DNA of 64,000 nt from CAZNOG01 sp964574635 (GCA_964574635.1 CAZNOG010000001.1:254027-318026), one strand, 5' to 3'; shown: positions 52,962 to 62,039, counted from the first letter of the stretch. The notes: generated from the sequence alone by a model not told the origin. Numbers and translations are program-made.

Positions 52962-53534
52962 GTGAAAGATTCCCTGCGCAATCATTTTTTGGAAGCCTCT
53001 CAAGTGCTCGACCGGGTATTGTCGGACAAGATGTTCTTCGAGCGCGTCGAGTCCGCCGGCCGGCTCATGGTGCAAGCCTTGGCCGGGAGCGGTAAGATCC
53101 TCTCTTGTGGAAACGGCGGGTCGATGTGCGACGCCATGCATTTCGCCGAAGAATTGACGGGCCGCTACCGCGAGGACCGCAGAGCCATCGCCGCCGCTTC
53201 CATCTCCGATCCCTCGCATATCTCCTGCGTGGCCAATGATTACGGCTACGAATTCGTTTTCTCGCGGTACATCGAAGCTTGGGGAAAGCCCGGCGACGTC
53301 CTATTGGCCATTTCCACCAGCGGAAATTCGCCCAACGTGGTTCGCGCCGCCGAGACTGCCCTCAATACGGGCATGAAGGTGGTCGCTCTCACCGGAAACG
53401 AGGGTGGGAGACTTGCCAAGCTGGCGAACGTCGAAATTCGAGTGCCCTTCACAGGCTACGCCGACCGCATACAAGAAGTTCATATCAAGGTCATTCACGC
53501 AATAATTGATTATATTGAGCGCGAGATTTCCTGA
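52962..53534 (+). CDS. gmhA: Phosphoheptose isomerase (SIS domain)
   Basis: 190 residues, normal for GmhA. The SIS domain shows GNGGSMCDAMHFAEELTGRY, then ISTSGNSPNVVRAAE and the late metal-site region YADRIQEVHIKVIHAIIDYIE. It converts sedoheptulose 7-phosphate to D-glycero-D-manno-heptose 7-phosphate for LPS core or glycan synthesis. The frame stays open 102 codons upstream, but that part overlaps the terminator and promoter, and the usual family N-terminus (DSLRNHFLEASQVLDRVL) begins at the GTG. The next gene starts three bases after the stop. Confidence 0.9.
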   Translation: MKDSLRNHFLEASQVLDRVLSDKMFFERVESAGRLMVQALAGSGKILSCGNGGSMCDAMHFAEELTGRYREDRRAIAAASISDPSHISCVANDYGYEFVFSRYIEAWGKPGDVLLAISTSGNSPNVVRAAETALNTGMKVVALTGNEGGRLAKLANVEIRVPFTGYADRIQEVHIKVIHAIIDYIEREIS

Positions 53535-53537
53535 ACC

Positions 53538-55073
53538 ATGCTGGTCAAAACATACGGGAGCGCAGTCTACGGCGTAGACGCCCTCACCATCACGGTGGAG
53601 GTGAACATCGACACAGGCATTAATTTTTTCTTGGTCGGCCTGCCCGACAGTGCCGTAAAGGAAAGCCAGCAGCGCATCGAAGCCGCATTGCGAAACACGG
53701 GATACAAGCTGCCCGGCAAGCGCATCACCATCAATATGGCTCCCGCCGACATCCGAAAAGAGGGCTCGGCATACGACCTCCCCTTGGCGCTGGGAATCCT
53801 CGCGGCTTCCAACCAGATCGGACCGGAGAGAATCGAAAACTTTGTCGTCATGGGCGAGTTGTCCCTCGACGGTAGCGTACAGCCCATCAAAGGGGCTTTG
53901 CCCATGGCCATCAAAGCGCGGAACGAAGGTTTCGAAGCGATGATACTTCCCAAGGCCAACGCGGGAGAGGCCGGAATCGTAGAAGGTTTGAAGGTCTACG
54001 GGGTGTCGACCATTGAAGAAGCCATCGAGGTATTGCAAACACCCGACGCGGTGCAACCCGTTCACGTGGATGTCGACGAGGTGTTCAGAGACCGCATCGA
54101 TGAGGTAATGTTCGATTTCAGCGACGTAAAAGGGCAGGAAAACGTCAAGCGCGCGTTGGAGATCGCCGCCTGCGGGGGGCACAACATCATCCTGATCGGT
54201 CCGCCGGGGGTGGGCAAGACCATGCTGGCCAAACGCATTCCGTCCATCCTGCCACCCCTCACCTTGGAAGAGGCGCTCGAAACGACCAAAATCCACAGCG
54301 TGAGCGGGCTGCTTTCATCGAACACCTCCCTGATCACCGAACGCCCTTTCCGCAATCCACACCATACCGTCTCCGACGTGGCGCTCGTCGGGGGTGGCAG
54401 CAACCCCAAACCCGGTGAGATTTCCTTGGCGCACAACGGCATTCTCTTTCTCGACGAGTTGCCGGAATTCAAGCGTTCCGTTTTGGAAGTGCTGCGACAA
54501 CCGCTGGAAGACCGCGTCGTGACGATCTCCCGCGCCAAGATTTCCGTGGATTACCCCTCGTCTTTTATGCTCGTGGCGTCCATGAATCCTTCCCCGGGAG
54601 GGGATTTTTTCAAGCCCGGCGAATCGGCCGACAGCGAATTTGCGGTGAGGAGGTACCTCTCTAAAATTTCGGGGCCCCTTTTGGACCGCATCGACCTGCA
54701 CGTGGAGGTGAATCCCGTGCCCTTCGAGGAGTTGAGAAACCGCGCACCCGGCGAACCTTCGCTGAAGATTCGTGAAAGGGTCGTGGCAGCGCGAAACATC
54801 CAAAACAAGCGGTACGAGGGCTTGGCCAACGTATACTGCAACGCACAACTGACGCCCAAACTGATCAAAGAACACTGCCACATCGACGAGGCGGGGGAGC
54901 AATTGCTCAAAAATGCCGTGGAACGCTTGGGTTTTTCCGCCCGTTCATACGCCCGCATTTTGAAAGTGGCACGCACCATCGCCGACCTGGAGGGTGAAAA
55001 GCACATTCTGGCCGGCCACGTTGCTGAAGCTGTGCAGTACCGCTCCCTCGACCGTGAAGGGTGGCTCATGTGA
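53538..55073 (+). CDS. YifB/ComM family Mg-chelatase-like AAA ATPase
   Basis: 511 residues. The N-terminal Lon-type fold (about 1-170: GINFFLVGLPDSAVKESQQRI, PADIRKEGSAYDLPLALGIL) precedes the AAA+ core: Walker A GPPGVGKTML, Walker B ILFLDELPEFKR, sensor LVASMNPSPGGDFF, arginine-finger region LLDRIDLHVEV. The C-terminal Mg_chelatase_C domain ends the protein. ComM is a helicase that extends branch migration in natural transformation in other bacteria. Whether this organism is competent is not shown here. The cysteine-rich NPCPCG motif of proteobacterial members is replaced by NPSPGG. Confidence 0.93.
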   Translation: MLVKTYGSAVYGVDALTITVEVNIDTGINFFLVGLPDSAVKESQQRIEAALRNTGYKLPGKRITINMAPADIRKEGSAYDLPLALGILAASNQIGPERIENFVVMGELSLDGSVQPIKGALPMAIKARNEGFEAMILPKANAGEAGIVEGLKVYGVSTIEEAIEVLQTPDAVQPVHVDVDEVFRDRIDEVMFDFSDVKGQENVKRALEIAACGGHNIILIGPPGVGKTMLAKRIPSILPPLTLEEALETTKIHSVSGLLSSNTSLITERPFRNPHHTVSDVALVGGGSNPKPGEISLAHNGILFLDELPEFKRSVLEVLRQPLEDRVVTISRAKISVDYPSSFMLVASMNPSPGGDFFKPGESADSEFAVRRYLSKISGPLLDRIDLHVEVNPVPFEELRNRAPGEPSLKIRERVVAARNIQNKRYEGLANVYCNAQLTPKLIKEHCHIDEAGEQLLKNAVERLGFSARSYARILKVARTIADLEGEKHILAGHVAEAVQYRSLDREGWLM

Positions 55074-55180
55074 GCGCAGGTCGCCGGCCCCGGGGTCGTT
55101 TATGCGGGGTTGGGTTTTTTGGGGATTTGTGGGTTTTGACTCTCGTCGGGCAAAAACTTTTGTTCATCAGGAATAATCGC

Positions 55181-55211
55181 TTGTATGTCAATGAAACCTG
55201 TGTTAAATTTG
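55181..55211 (+). promoter_or_regulatory. Promoter of the MORN-like protein gene
   Basis: TTG at 55181-55183, 20 bases, then TAAATTTG at 55204-55211 (perfect -7). The ATG is 45 bases downstream. Confidence 0.6.
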
Positions 55212-55255
55212 GCCGTACAACAAAAATGCCTTGATTATTGAAACGAACTAAAGCT

Positions 55256-55705
55256 ATGAATCGGATCAAAACCCTGAATACCCTTGTTGCCATCACGTGC
55301 ATTTTTGTCACCACCGCATTGGCTGCAATGAATCCCACACCTCTTTCGGATTCCGAAAAGATTTCAACCATCTATCTCGATATGCGCCTGAACCCGGTCG
55401 ACACAAAGAACGACGCGGTATACTACGCCGAAATGATCGAGTCCGGCGAACGCGGGTACCACTTCCAAGTGTATTTCCTTACCGGCGAACTCAAAATGGA
55501 CGGCTGGTATGCCGACGGTGAGATGAATGTGGCTCAAGGTTACTTCACCTTTTACTACCGGTCGGGCCAAATCGAATCGGAAGGAGAATACCGCGACGGT
55601 TACAAATACGGTATCTGGAAGCGGTATACACACGACGGCAAACCCAAATCCGAAAGGATTTACGCTTTCACCCCCATGATGAAAGCCATTGGCGTCATCA
55701 AATAA
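55256..55705 (+). CDS. Small secreted protein with MORN-type (YwqK-like) repeats
   Basis: 149 residues. Signal peptide TLNTLVAITCIFVTTALAA, then repeated strand-turn units of the MORN_2 kind: YHFQVYFLTGELKMDGWYADGEM, GYFTFYYRSGQIESEGEYRDGY, YGIWKRYTHDGKPKSERIY. Proteins with these repeats are common in Bacteroidota and are often annotated as YwqK-family antitoxin. With its signal peptide this one is more likely periplasmic, and I see no partner toxin. Function unknown. ATG 55256 is chosen because the signal peptide begins there. Confidence 0.8.
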   Translation: MNRIKTLNTLVAITCIFVTTALAAMNPTPLSDSEKISTIYLDMRLNPVDTKNDAVYYAEMIESGERGYHFQVYFLTGELKMDGWYADGEMNVAQGYFTFYYRSGQIESEGEYRDGYKYGIWKRYTHDGKPKSERIYAFTPMMKAIGVIK

Positions 55706-55792
55706 GGAGAAAACCCTTCCCGGCTGAACGTTGTGATCGCTATCTTTATTTAGCAAATGGCTGAGTTCGTCACAACTTCACGCGATTATTCA

Positions 55793-55800
55793 TAACTTTG
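55793..55800 (+). promoter_or_regulatory. -7 element upstream of the pentanucleotide repeat
   Basis: TAACTTTG, perfect TAnnTTTG. A TTCG lies 23 bases upstream as a poor -33. If active, the transcript leader would contain the whole TTTCC array. Confidence 0.45.
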
Positions 55801-55836
55801 TACGTAAGTTATTTGGCTGTACGCTTGGAAATTATA

Positions 55837-55874
55837 TTTCCTTTCCTTTCCTTTCCTTTCCTTTCCTTTCCTTT
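55837..55874. repeat. Pentanucleotide tandem repeat (TTTCC)7
   Basis: Seven perfect TTTCC units (55837-55871) followed by TTT. It lies between a perfect -7 element and the small membrane protein gene. Such arrays change length by slippage. On the minus strand it encodes a KGKER-type repeat inside a short open frame that I do not accept as a gene. Confidence 0.95.
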
Positions 55875-55999
55875 GTCTTGAGCCTTAATAACCACCGGCA
55901 CTTCCAATTTGCCGGCTACTTTTCGTAAATGACCCGGACAGGAAAAATAACGGCTGTTTTCATGCTCGTGTGCTTTGCGGTTTTGTACGTGCGCAAAAA

Positions 56000-56347
56000 A
56001 TGGGTATGGAGGGCTCGGCAACGGTGACCTTGGGATTGGCGGCCGCTTTTACGGCGAACATCACCTTATATATCGTGGATGCCATCAAGGGAAGGAAGAC
56101 CTGGTTGTCCACCTACTTTTGGGCATACGCCGTATCCCTGTTTTACCTCGGTGCTTTCTTTTTCAACTTCGGGTCGGACAGTACTGAGTTGATATTCGAG
56201 ATCATATCCGCCTTTGTGCTTCTTATACTGATTGTGCTGATTTGGCGTTGGACAAGAAAGAACGCCGATAAGACGAAATATTCCCGCTTGTTTTGGGATT
56301 TTGTCCCGATCTTTATAGGCGTGATCTGGGTTACAGTACTTTATTGA
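56000..56347 (+). CDS. Small membrane protein, unknown, possibly frameshifted at the 5' end
   Basis: 115 residues from ATG 56000, with three hydrophobic segments (VTLGLAAAFTANITLYIVDA, STYFWAYAVSLFYLGAFFF, IISAFVLLILIVLIW) and a fourth near the C-terminus (FVPIFIGVIWVTVLY). No family recognised. A separate upstream frame from ATG 55929 reads MTRTGKITAVFMLVCFAVLYV, a good signal-peptide start, and stops at 56033. In the downstream frame FVRAQKMGMEG resembles a signal-peptidase site. A single-base indel around 55970-55990 would join the two. Confidence 0.6.
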   Translation: MGMEGSATVTLGLAAAFTANITLYIVDAIKGRKTWLSTYFWAYAVSLFYLGAFFFNFGSDSTELIFEIISAFVLLILIVLIWRWTRKNADKTKYSRLFWDFVPIFIGVIWVTVLY

Positions 56348-56496
56348 TTTCACTTCACGGGGTCTTCGGCTGAAAGGCTATAAGCTTACGAAATCCCGGC
56401 GTGTGAGCCCGAAACTTTCCTTCAAAAAAAGTCCTTCTGAAATACGCTACCTTCTTCCGACCTACGGAATGTTCAGGTGCGGAAGGAAGTTTGCCC

Positions 56497-57210
56497 TCAA
56501 TGAGGGGCGCGGGGGTTCAGCGGCCGGATGGTGATTTCGTCGACTTGGAAATTGTCCGGGGTCTCGAGAATATGCACCAACGTATTGGCCAAGTCTTCGG
56601 GCTGCAACATGCGGCGGTGGGGCTCCACCCCCGATTCACGGAAGAAATCCGTATCAATCGAACCGGGGTTGAAGCAGGTGACCTTTATCTTTTCAAAGCG
56701 CAACTCTTTGGCTATCGACTCGGTGAAACCCCGTACGGCGAATTTGGTCGCGCTGTAGGCCGAGCGTTCGGGTGCGCCGACCAAAGCCAGAATGCTCCCG
56801 ATATTGATGATGTGGCAGTGTTCAGGAATTTTCTTCATCAACGGCACGATGGCCGACGTGAGGTAATACATGCCGTTGATGTTTGTCTCCACCATGGCGT
56901 GCCACTTTTTGTCGTCCAATGCGTCGACCGCGGCGAAATAACCGGCCCCGGCGTTGTTGATGAGGACGTCGGGTAAGATTTGCCCGGTAAAGGTTTCCGA
57001 AACCCAATGCCGTATATTCTCGGCCCGCGACAGGTCGAGAGCTACGGGTACAAACCTCTCGCCCGCGGCTTTGCGGGTTTCTTCGAGCTTTTCTGCGGTT
57101 CTGGAAATTCCGTAAACCTTGCAGCCCTTTGCCGTCAATGCCCGTGAAAAGGCCCTGCCTAAGCCGCTGCTTGCCCCGGTGACGATGGCTGTTTTTCCGT
57201 TGAGGTTCAT
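56497..57210 (-). CDS. Short-chain dehydrogenase/reductase
   Basis: 237 residues, classical SDR. Cofactor motif TGASSGLGRA, the NNAG motif in LINNAGAGYF, the catalytic Tyr/Lys as YSATK in RSAYSATKFAVRG, and the serine in NIGSILALVG. ISRTAEKL after the second strand suggests NADP preference by the Arg residue. Substrate unknown. The stop is followed by 149 bases without a gene. Confidence 0.9.
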   Translation of the reverse strand: MNLNGKTAIVTGASSGLGRAFSRALTAKGCKVYGISRTAEKLEETRKAAGERFVPVALDLSRAENIRHWVSETFTGQILPDVLINNAGAGYFAAVDALDDKKWHAMVETNINGMYYLTSAIVPLMKKIPEHCHIINIGSILALVGAPERSAYSATKFAVRGFTESIAKELRFEKIKVTCFNPGSIDTDFFRESGVEPHRRMLQPEDLANTLVHILETPDNFQVDEITIRPLNPRAPH

Positions 57211-57285
57211 TCGTGCAGAAGTTTTGGGTTTTTGTCAAAGCCGATTTCATTGGCGCACCATTTTTTGGCGCGCTTTACCTTTGGG

Positions 57286-60200
57286 TCAGACCGACCCCGC
57301 TGTCACTTTCCCGTGGCACTGTTTGTATTTTTTACCGCTGCCACATGGGCATGGATCGTTTCGGCCCACCTTCTTTTCCGTTCGTACGGGTTCGGCTTTG
57401 CGCGCTTCCTGCGGACGGCGGTTCGTTCCGGGCGCCCTGGGCCCGGATGGTGCGGGTTCGTTGCCGGGACGGCTGGTTTGGAGGTTCCGAGGGGCATCGT
57501 CGTGCGACGAGGTGCGTCGTGTGGTTCGTACTTCATCGCTGCGTCCGGGCAGGCTCGCCTTGGCCAAGAAGGATACCACCTCGCGGCTCACCCTTCCCAC
57601 CATGCGGCGGAACAATTCGAAAGATTCGAATTTGTAGATCAACAGCGGGTCTTTTTGCTCGAAGCGCGCGTTTTGCACGGATTGACGCAAATCGTCCATT
57701 TCGCGCAGGTGCTCCTTCCATTCGTTGTCGATGATGCCGAGGGTCACGGTTTTTTCCAGCGCTTTGGACAGGTTCGTCCCCTCGGCTTCCAGCGTGTCGT
57801 CGATGCCCACAACCGTTTGGAGGGTGCGCCTTCCGTCAGAGAAGGGGATGGCGATGTTTTCGAATTTCGGTTCGTTTTCCTTCACGTTGGCGATGATGGG
57901 CACCGCAGTGGCCGCAACGGATGCCATGCGCGTACGGTAGCGTTCTCGGGCGGCGGAATAGATGTTTCCGATGAGGTTTTCCGGTTTGGCGGCGAGGAAT
58001 TCCTCTTCCGTAACGGAAGGCTCCATACCGAAATACTGCAACAGGTCGAGTTTGAAATTGTCGTAATCCTTGGCTTCGTGGTTGGAAGTCACCACGTGCT
58101 CGGCCACGTCCCTGAACATGTTTTGGATGTCGAGGTCCAGACGGTCGCCGAAAAGTGCGTGCTTGCGCCTTTTGTAGATCACCTCCCGCTGGGAATTCAT
58201 CACGTCGTCGTATTCCAGCAATTGCTTCCGGATTCCGAAGTTGTTTTCCTCCACTTTCTTCTGGGCGCGTTCGATGGAGCGCGTGATCATGGGGTGCTGG
58301 ATGACCTCCCCTTCCTTCAGTCCCAACCGATCCATCATCTTCGAGATGCGGTCGGAGCCGAAAAGTCGCATGAGGTCGTCTTCCAGAGACACGTAGAATT
58401 GCGAAGACCCCGGGTCACCCTGACGTCCCGCCCGACCTCTCAACTGCCTGTCCACGCGTCGGCTGTCGTGCTTCTCGGTACCGATGATCGCCAAACCGCC
58501 GGCTTCCTTCACGCCCGGGCCGAGTTTGATGTCGGTTCCACGACCGGCCATGTTGGTGGCGATGGTCACGGCGCCTGCCTGTCCTGCACGCGCAACCACG
58601 TCGGCTTCTTTGGCGTGCAATTTCGCGTTCAGCACGTTGTGGTCGATGTGGCGCATTTTCAGCGAGCGGCTGAGGAATTCTGAAATTTCCACCGAGGTCG
58701 TCCCGACGAGCACCGGTCTTCCGGCTTGCGACAAGGCCACGATTTCATCGATGGCTGCGTTGTATTTCTCCCGCTTGGTTTTGAAGACTTTGTCTTCCAT
58801 GTCCTTTCGGGCAATGGGCTTGTTCGTGGGGATAATCTGCACGTCCAATTTGTAGATGTCCCACAATTCCCCCGCCTCCGTTTCGGCCGTACCGGTCATC
58901 CCCGCGAGTTTGTGGTACATGCGGAAGTAGTTCTGCAGGGTGATGGTGGCGTACGTCTGCGTAGCCGCTTCCACCTTCACGTTTTCTTTCGACTCGATGG
59001 CTTGGTGCAGACCGTCGCTGTATCGACGACCTTCCATGATCCGACCGGTCTGTTCGTCCACGATCTTCACCTTGTTGTCGATTACCACGTACTCCACGTC
59101 TTTCTCGAAAAGCGTGTACGCTTTGAGCAACTGGTTCAGGGTATGGATCCGCTCGGCTTTGACCGAGTAGTTGCGCATGAGTTCTTCCTTGCGCTTGATT
59201 TTTTCTTCCTCCTCGGCGTTGGATTTGTCTATCTCGGCGATTTTCATCCCCATGTCGGGCAAGATGAAAAACTCGGGATCGTCGACGTCTTTGGAGATCA
59301 ACTCCACTCCTTTCTCGGTCAGTTCGATGGAGTTGGTCTTCTCGTCGATGGTGAAGTAGAGCACCTCGTCGGCTTTGTGCATCTCCTTCTCTTGGTCTTG
59401 GAGATAGTAAGCTTCCGTCTTCAGCATTTCGCGCTTGATGCCCGGTTGGCTGAGGAACTTGATGAGGGGCTTGTACTTGGGCAATCCACGGTGAGCGCGG
59501 AAAAGGGCCAAGCTCCCTTCGGTGAGGGCTTCCTTCGAGGGTTTGTCGGTTTCCGGATCTCCGAGTTTTTGTTTGGCCTCGGTCAAGAGATTGGTCACCA
59601 ATTGGCGTTGGGCTTTGTAGAGCTTTTCCACCTGGGGTTTGAACTCGTCGAAGAGCTGTTGGTCGCCCTTGGGCGTGGGCCCGGAGATGATCAGCGGCGT
59701 ACGGGCATCGTCGATCAATACCGAGTCGACCTCGTCGACGATGGCGTAGTGGTGCTTTCGTTGAACGAGTCTGTCGGGGCTGGTCGACATGTTGTCGCGC
59801 AGATAGTCGAAGCCGAACTCGTTGTTGGTTCCGAAGGTGATGTCGGCTTTATACGCCGCCCTTCTGGAGTCGCTGTTGGGTTCGTGGAGGTCGATACAGT
59901 CGACCGATAGTCCGTGAAATTGGTAGATGGGACCCATCCATTCGGCGTCACGACGCGCGAGGTAGTCGTTCACGGTCACCAAGTGGACGCCCTTTCCGGC
60001 CAACGCGTTGAGGTAAACGGGCAAGGTTGCGACGAGGGTCTTTCCCTCTCCCGTTTGCATCTCCGCGACCTTCCCTTGGTGGAGTGCGATACCACCGATG
60101 AGCTGCACGTCGTAGTGCACCATGTCCCAGGTGATTTCCGTTCCTGCCGCCATCCAACGGTTTTTCCAGATGGCTTTGTCGCCCTGTATCTCGACGGCTC

Positions 60201-60642
60201 GTCCCGCCGCGGCGAGGTCCTTGTCGAAATCCAAGGCCGTCACTTCCAGGGTTTCGTTTTCCTTGAATCGTCGGGCGGTTTCTTTCACCACCGCAAAAGC
60301 CCGAGGGAGGATTTCCATCAGCACTTTTTCGATTTCCTTGTCGATCTCGTCGTTCAGGGAGTCGATTTTTTTGAAAAGGCCTTCCTTCTCTTCGATTTCC
60401 ATGTCCGGGTTCTGGTCGATCCGATCTTGGATTTCCCGCTTTTCGTTTTCCCGGGTTTCGATGTGTTCCCGAATGGTTTTTTTTAACTCGACGGTGATGG
60501 CCCGCAGGTCGTCGTTGGACAGGTCGCGAAGGCTCTCGTATATTTCTTTGGTTTTATTGACCAAAGGCATGGCAGCTTTGATGTCTTTCTCAGACTTGTC
60601 GCCGAATATTTTCTTCAGGGTATTTGTAAATGATCCCAACAT
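57286..60642 (-). CDS. secA: Preprotein translocase ATPase SecA
   Basis: 1118 residues, longer than the E. coli protein (901), as usual in Bacteroidota because of an insertion in the preprotein cross-linking region. Walker A AEMQTGEGKT, DEAD-type VDEVDSVLIDDARTPL, GTNNEFGFDYLRDNM, NMAGRGTDIKLG and RQLRGRAGRQGDPG are all present. It ends in a zinc-binding SEC-C motif (NDPCPCGSGKKYKQCHGK). It drives unfolded preproteins through SecYEG. A perfect -7 element lies 35 bases upstream. Confidence 0.97.
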   Translation of the reverse strand: MLGSFTNTLKKIFGDKSEKDIKAAMPLVNKTKEIYESLRDLSNDDLRAITVELKKTIREHIETRENEKREIQDRIDQNPDMEIEEKEGLFKKIDSLNDEIDKEIEKVLMEILPRAFAVVKETARRFKENETLEVTALDFDKDLAAAGRAVEIQGDKAIWKNRWMAAGTEITWDMVHYDVQLIGGIALHQGKVAEMQTGEGKTLVATLPVYLNALAGKGVHLVTVNDYLARRDAEWMGPIYQFHGLSVDCIDLHEPNSDSRRAAYKADITFGTNNEFGFDYLRDNMSTSPDRLVQRKHHYAIVDEVDSVLIDDARTPLIISGPTPKGDQQLFDEFKPQVEKLYKAQRQLVTNLLTEAKQKLGDPETDKPSKEALTEGSLALFRAHRGLPKYKPLIKFLSQPGIKREMLKTEAYYLQDQEKEMHKADEVLYFTIDEKTNSIELTEKGVELISKDVDDPEFFILPDMGMKIAEIDKSNAEEEEKIKRKEELMRNYSVKAERIHTLNQLLKAYTLFEKDVEYVVIDNKVKIVDEQTGRIMEGRRYSDGLHQAIESKENVKVEAATQTYATITLQNYFRMYHKLAGMTGTAETEAGELWDIYKLDVQIIPTNKPIARKDMEDKVFKTKREKYNAAIDEIVALSQAGRPVLVGTTSVEISEFLSRSLKMRHIDHNVLNAKLHAKEADVVARAGQAGAVTIATNMAGRGTDIKLGPGVKEAGGLAIIGTEKHDSRRVDRQLRGRAGRQGDPGSSQFYVSLEDDLMRLFGSDRISKMMDRLGLKEGEVIQHPMITRSIERAQKKVEENNFGIRKQLLEYDDVMNSQREVIYKRRKHALFGDRLDLDIQNMFRDVAEHVVTSNHEAKDYDNFKLDLLQYFGMEPSVTEEEFLAAKPENLIGNIYSAARERYRTRMASVAATAVPIIANVKENEPKFENIAIPFSDGRRTLQTVVGIDDTLEAEGTNLSKALEKTVTLGIIDNEWKEHLREMDDLRQSVQNARFEQKDPLLIYKFESFELFRRMVGRVSREVVSFLAKASLPGRSDEVRTTRRTSSHDDAPRNLQTSRPGNEPAPSGPRAPGTNRRPQEARKAEPVRTEKKVGRNDPCPCGSGKKYKQCHGKVTAGSV

Positions 60643-60676
60643 AAATCCTCGTGGTTTTACTCTTTGGAGCAGTGTG

Positions 60677-60684
60677 CAAAGGTA
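60677..60684 (-). promoter_or_regulatory. -7 element of secA promoter
   Basis: On the minus strand TACCTTTG, a perfect TAnnTTTG, giving a leader of about 28 bases. No TTTG at the -33 distance. Confidence 0.5.
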
Positions 60685-60936
60685 CCGTTTTCACATGAAA
60701 TTTAGTGGCGGCGATGTTTCGCCGCCGGCCGTCCCACACGGGAAGGAATTGCACAAATGGTACCGAACGGGGTGAGACTGCCGGAATGTCGGTTTTTGCA
60801 CTCGAATTCGGTACAAGGCGCACGTCGAGCCCGGCGGTGGGGTCTTCGCCGAGGTGGAATCGGCGCTGTGTGGCGTTTATTTCCTGCCAGGTGACGGCCT
60901 CCGCCGAGACGGGTGCCGAATGAGGGTTCAGACCAT

Positions 60937-60966
60937 AAAAGCCGAACGCCGGAAATTCCGGCGTTC
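60937..60966 (-). terminator. Hairpin, probable terminator of the DUF2795 transcript
   Basis: GAACGCCGGAA (60944-60954) and TTCCGGCGTTC (60956-60966) form a near-perfect palindrome. On the minus strand it is followed by GGCTTTTA, a short T-run. It lies 114 bases after the stop of the DUF2795 gene. Confidence 0.5.
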
Positions 60967-61079
60967 AGTTCATATGGTATGTCGCAATGTTTTTCGGAAT
61001 GGGAATCCCCGGTGCGGCCCGGAACAAGTTCGGTCAATCGCATGGGGAATGGTCTATCATACGCGAAAAGTGTGTGCGT

Positions 61080-61301
61080 CTAGTATTCGTCTTCGTTGAA
61101 AAAGAAATCTTCTTTTGTGGGATAATCGGGCCAGATGTCCTCAATGGTCTCGTAGACCTCGCCAATTTCTTCGATCTCCTGCAAATTCTCCACAACTTCC
61201 ATGGGCGCGCCGGTACGTATGGCGAAATCGATAAGCTCGTCTTTGGTGGCGGGCCAGGGCGCGTCTTCAAGGTATGATGCTAATTCAAGTGTCCAGTACA
61301 T
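61080..61301 (-). CDS. DUF2795 domain protein, small and acidic
   Basis: 73 residues. MYWTLELASYLEDAPWPATK and DELIDFAIRTGAPMEVVENLQ are the strongly conserved body of a small Bacteroidota family that carries DUF2795. The rest is very acidic (IWPDYPTKEDFFFNEDEY). Cytosolic, no signal peptide; function not known. It is preceded by a fully consensus promoter, which suggests high expression, and its position between secA and the adenosyltransferase gene is one I recall from other members of the phylum. Confidence 0.85.
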   Translation of the reverse strand: MYWTLELASYLEDAPWPATKDELIDFAIRTGAPMEVVENLQEIEEIGEVYETIEDIWPDYPTKEDFFFNEDEY

Positions 61302-61335
61302 GTTGAAGGCGTTTTGATCCGTTTTTTTGGTTACG

Positions 61336-61366
61336 CAAAAGTAATTTTTTTGTTCTCATACGCAAA
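61336..61366 (-). promoter_or_regulatory. Consensus promoter of the DUF2795 gene
   Basis: Read on the minus strand: TTTG (61366-61363), exactly 19 bases, TACTTTTG (61343-61336). Both elements perfect, spacing canonical, start codon 35 bases downstream. Confidence 0.8.
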
Positions 61367-61406
61367 TCAGGCGTTTTGACGCCGTATTGCGCTGTGAAAC
61401 AACTGC

Positions 61407-61955
61407 CTACCCTTTGTTTGGTGTCCAGGGTATTTCTCGGACGTTCAAGTCTTTCGTCAGTTTTCTGCTCAGTACGAACAAAAAGTCCGACAGGCGATTG
61501 AGGTAGACGGTTATTTCGTCGGCCACCTCGTTTTCCTCCTTCAGGTGCAGCACGAGGCGCTCGGCCCTGCGACAAACGCAACGGGCTATATGCGCGGCCG
61601 CTACGGCGGGGTGACCACCGGGAAGAACAAAATTCCGCATGGGGGGAAGTTCTTCTTCCATGCCGTCGATTTGGCGTTCCAAGTTTGTGACGTCTTCCTC
61701 GCTCAACTTGGGGATTTTGATTTTCGAGCGGGGTTCTGAAGCCAGGTTGGAACCGATGGTAAGCAGTTTGTCCTGCACGGTCAACAGCATTTCCACCGCA
61801 TCCTCGCCGATTTCTTGCGATCGGATGGCTCCCACGTGTGCATTGAGTTCGTCGACGGTGCCGTACGCCTCGATGCGCAAGTGGTACTTCGGTACCCGCG
61901 TGCCTCCCAATAGGGAAGTTTTACCGGCGTCGCCTGTTTTGGTGTAGATTTTCAT
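61407..61955 (-). CDS. Cob(I)yrinic acid a,c-diamide adenosyltransferase, PduO type
   Basis: 182 residues. The ATP-binding N-terminus KIYTKTGDAGKTSLLGGTRV is diagnostic, and the helical core follows (AYGTVDELNAHVGAIRS, RNFVLPGGHPAVAAAHIAR, CRRAERLVLHL, YLNRLSDFLFVLSR). It transfers the adenosyl group from ATP to corrinoid, making coenzyme B12 in the cytosol. No cobalamin riboswitch could be seen upstream; the leader to the ABC gene is only 84 bases. Confidence 0.94.
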   Translation of the reverse strand: MKIYTKTGDAGKTSLLGGTRVPKYHLRIEAYGTVDELNAHVGAIRSQEIGEDAVEMLLTVQDKLLTIGSNLASEPRSKIKIPKLSEEDVTNLERQIDGMEEELPPMRNFVLPGGHPAVAAAHIARCVCRRAERLVLHLKEENEVADEITVYLNRLSDFLFVLSRKLTKDLNVREIPWTPNKG

Positions 61956-62039
61956 TCGTTTACAGGGTGAGGGTCATTGCTGTTAACACAACGCCCCGAT
62001 GGTTGTTTATTGTTGTACTTATAAGTTTCGCCCCGGGAC

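Larger units (their letters stand above)
60643..61079. other. Intergenic region between secA and the DUF2795 gene
   Basis: About 437 bases on the 5' side of secA. It carries the secA -7 element and a long palindrome (60944-60966). I see no gene in the remainder. The short frames on both strands show no domain. Confidence 0.4.

Noticed and set aside
55809..56021. Minus-strand 70-codon frame containing the pentanucleotide repeat (KGKERKGKERKG)
   Set aside because: Low-complexity product, no domain, and it overlaps the membrane protein gene; the repeat is better explained as non-coding.
57232..58683. Plus-strand open frame of 483 codons antisense to secA
   Set aside because: SecA motifs are complete on the minus strand; the antisense product shows only Val/Phe/His-rich shadow sequence.
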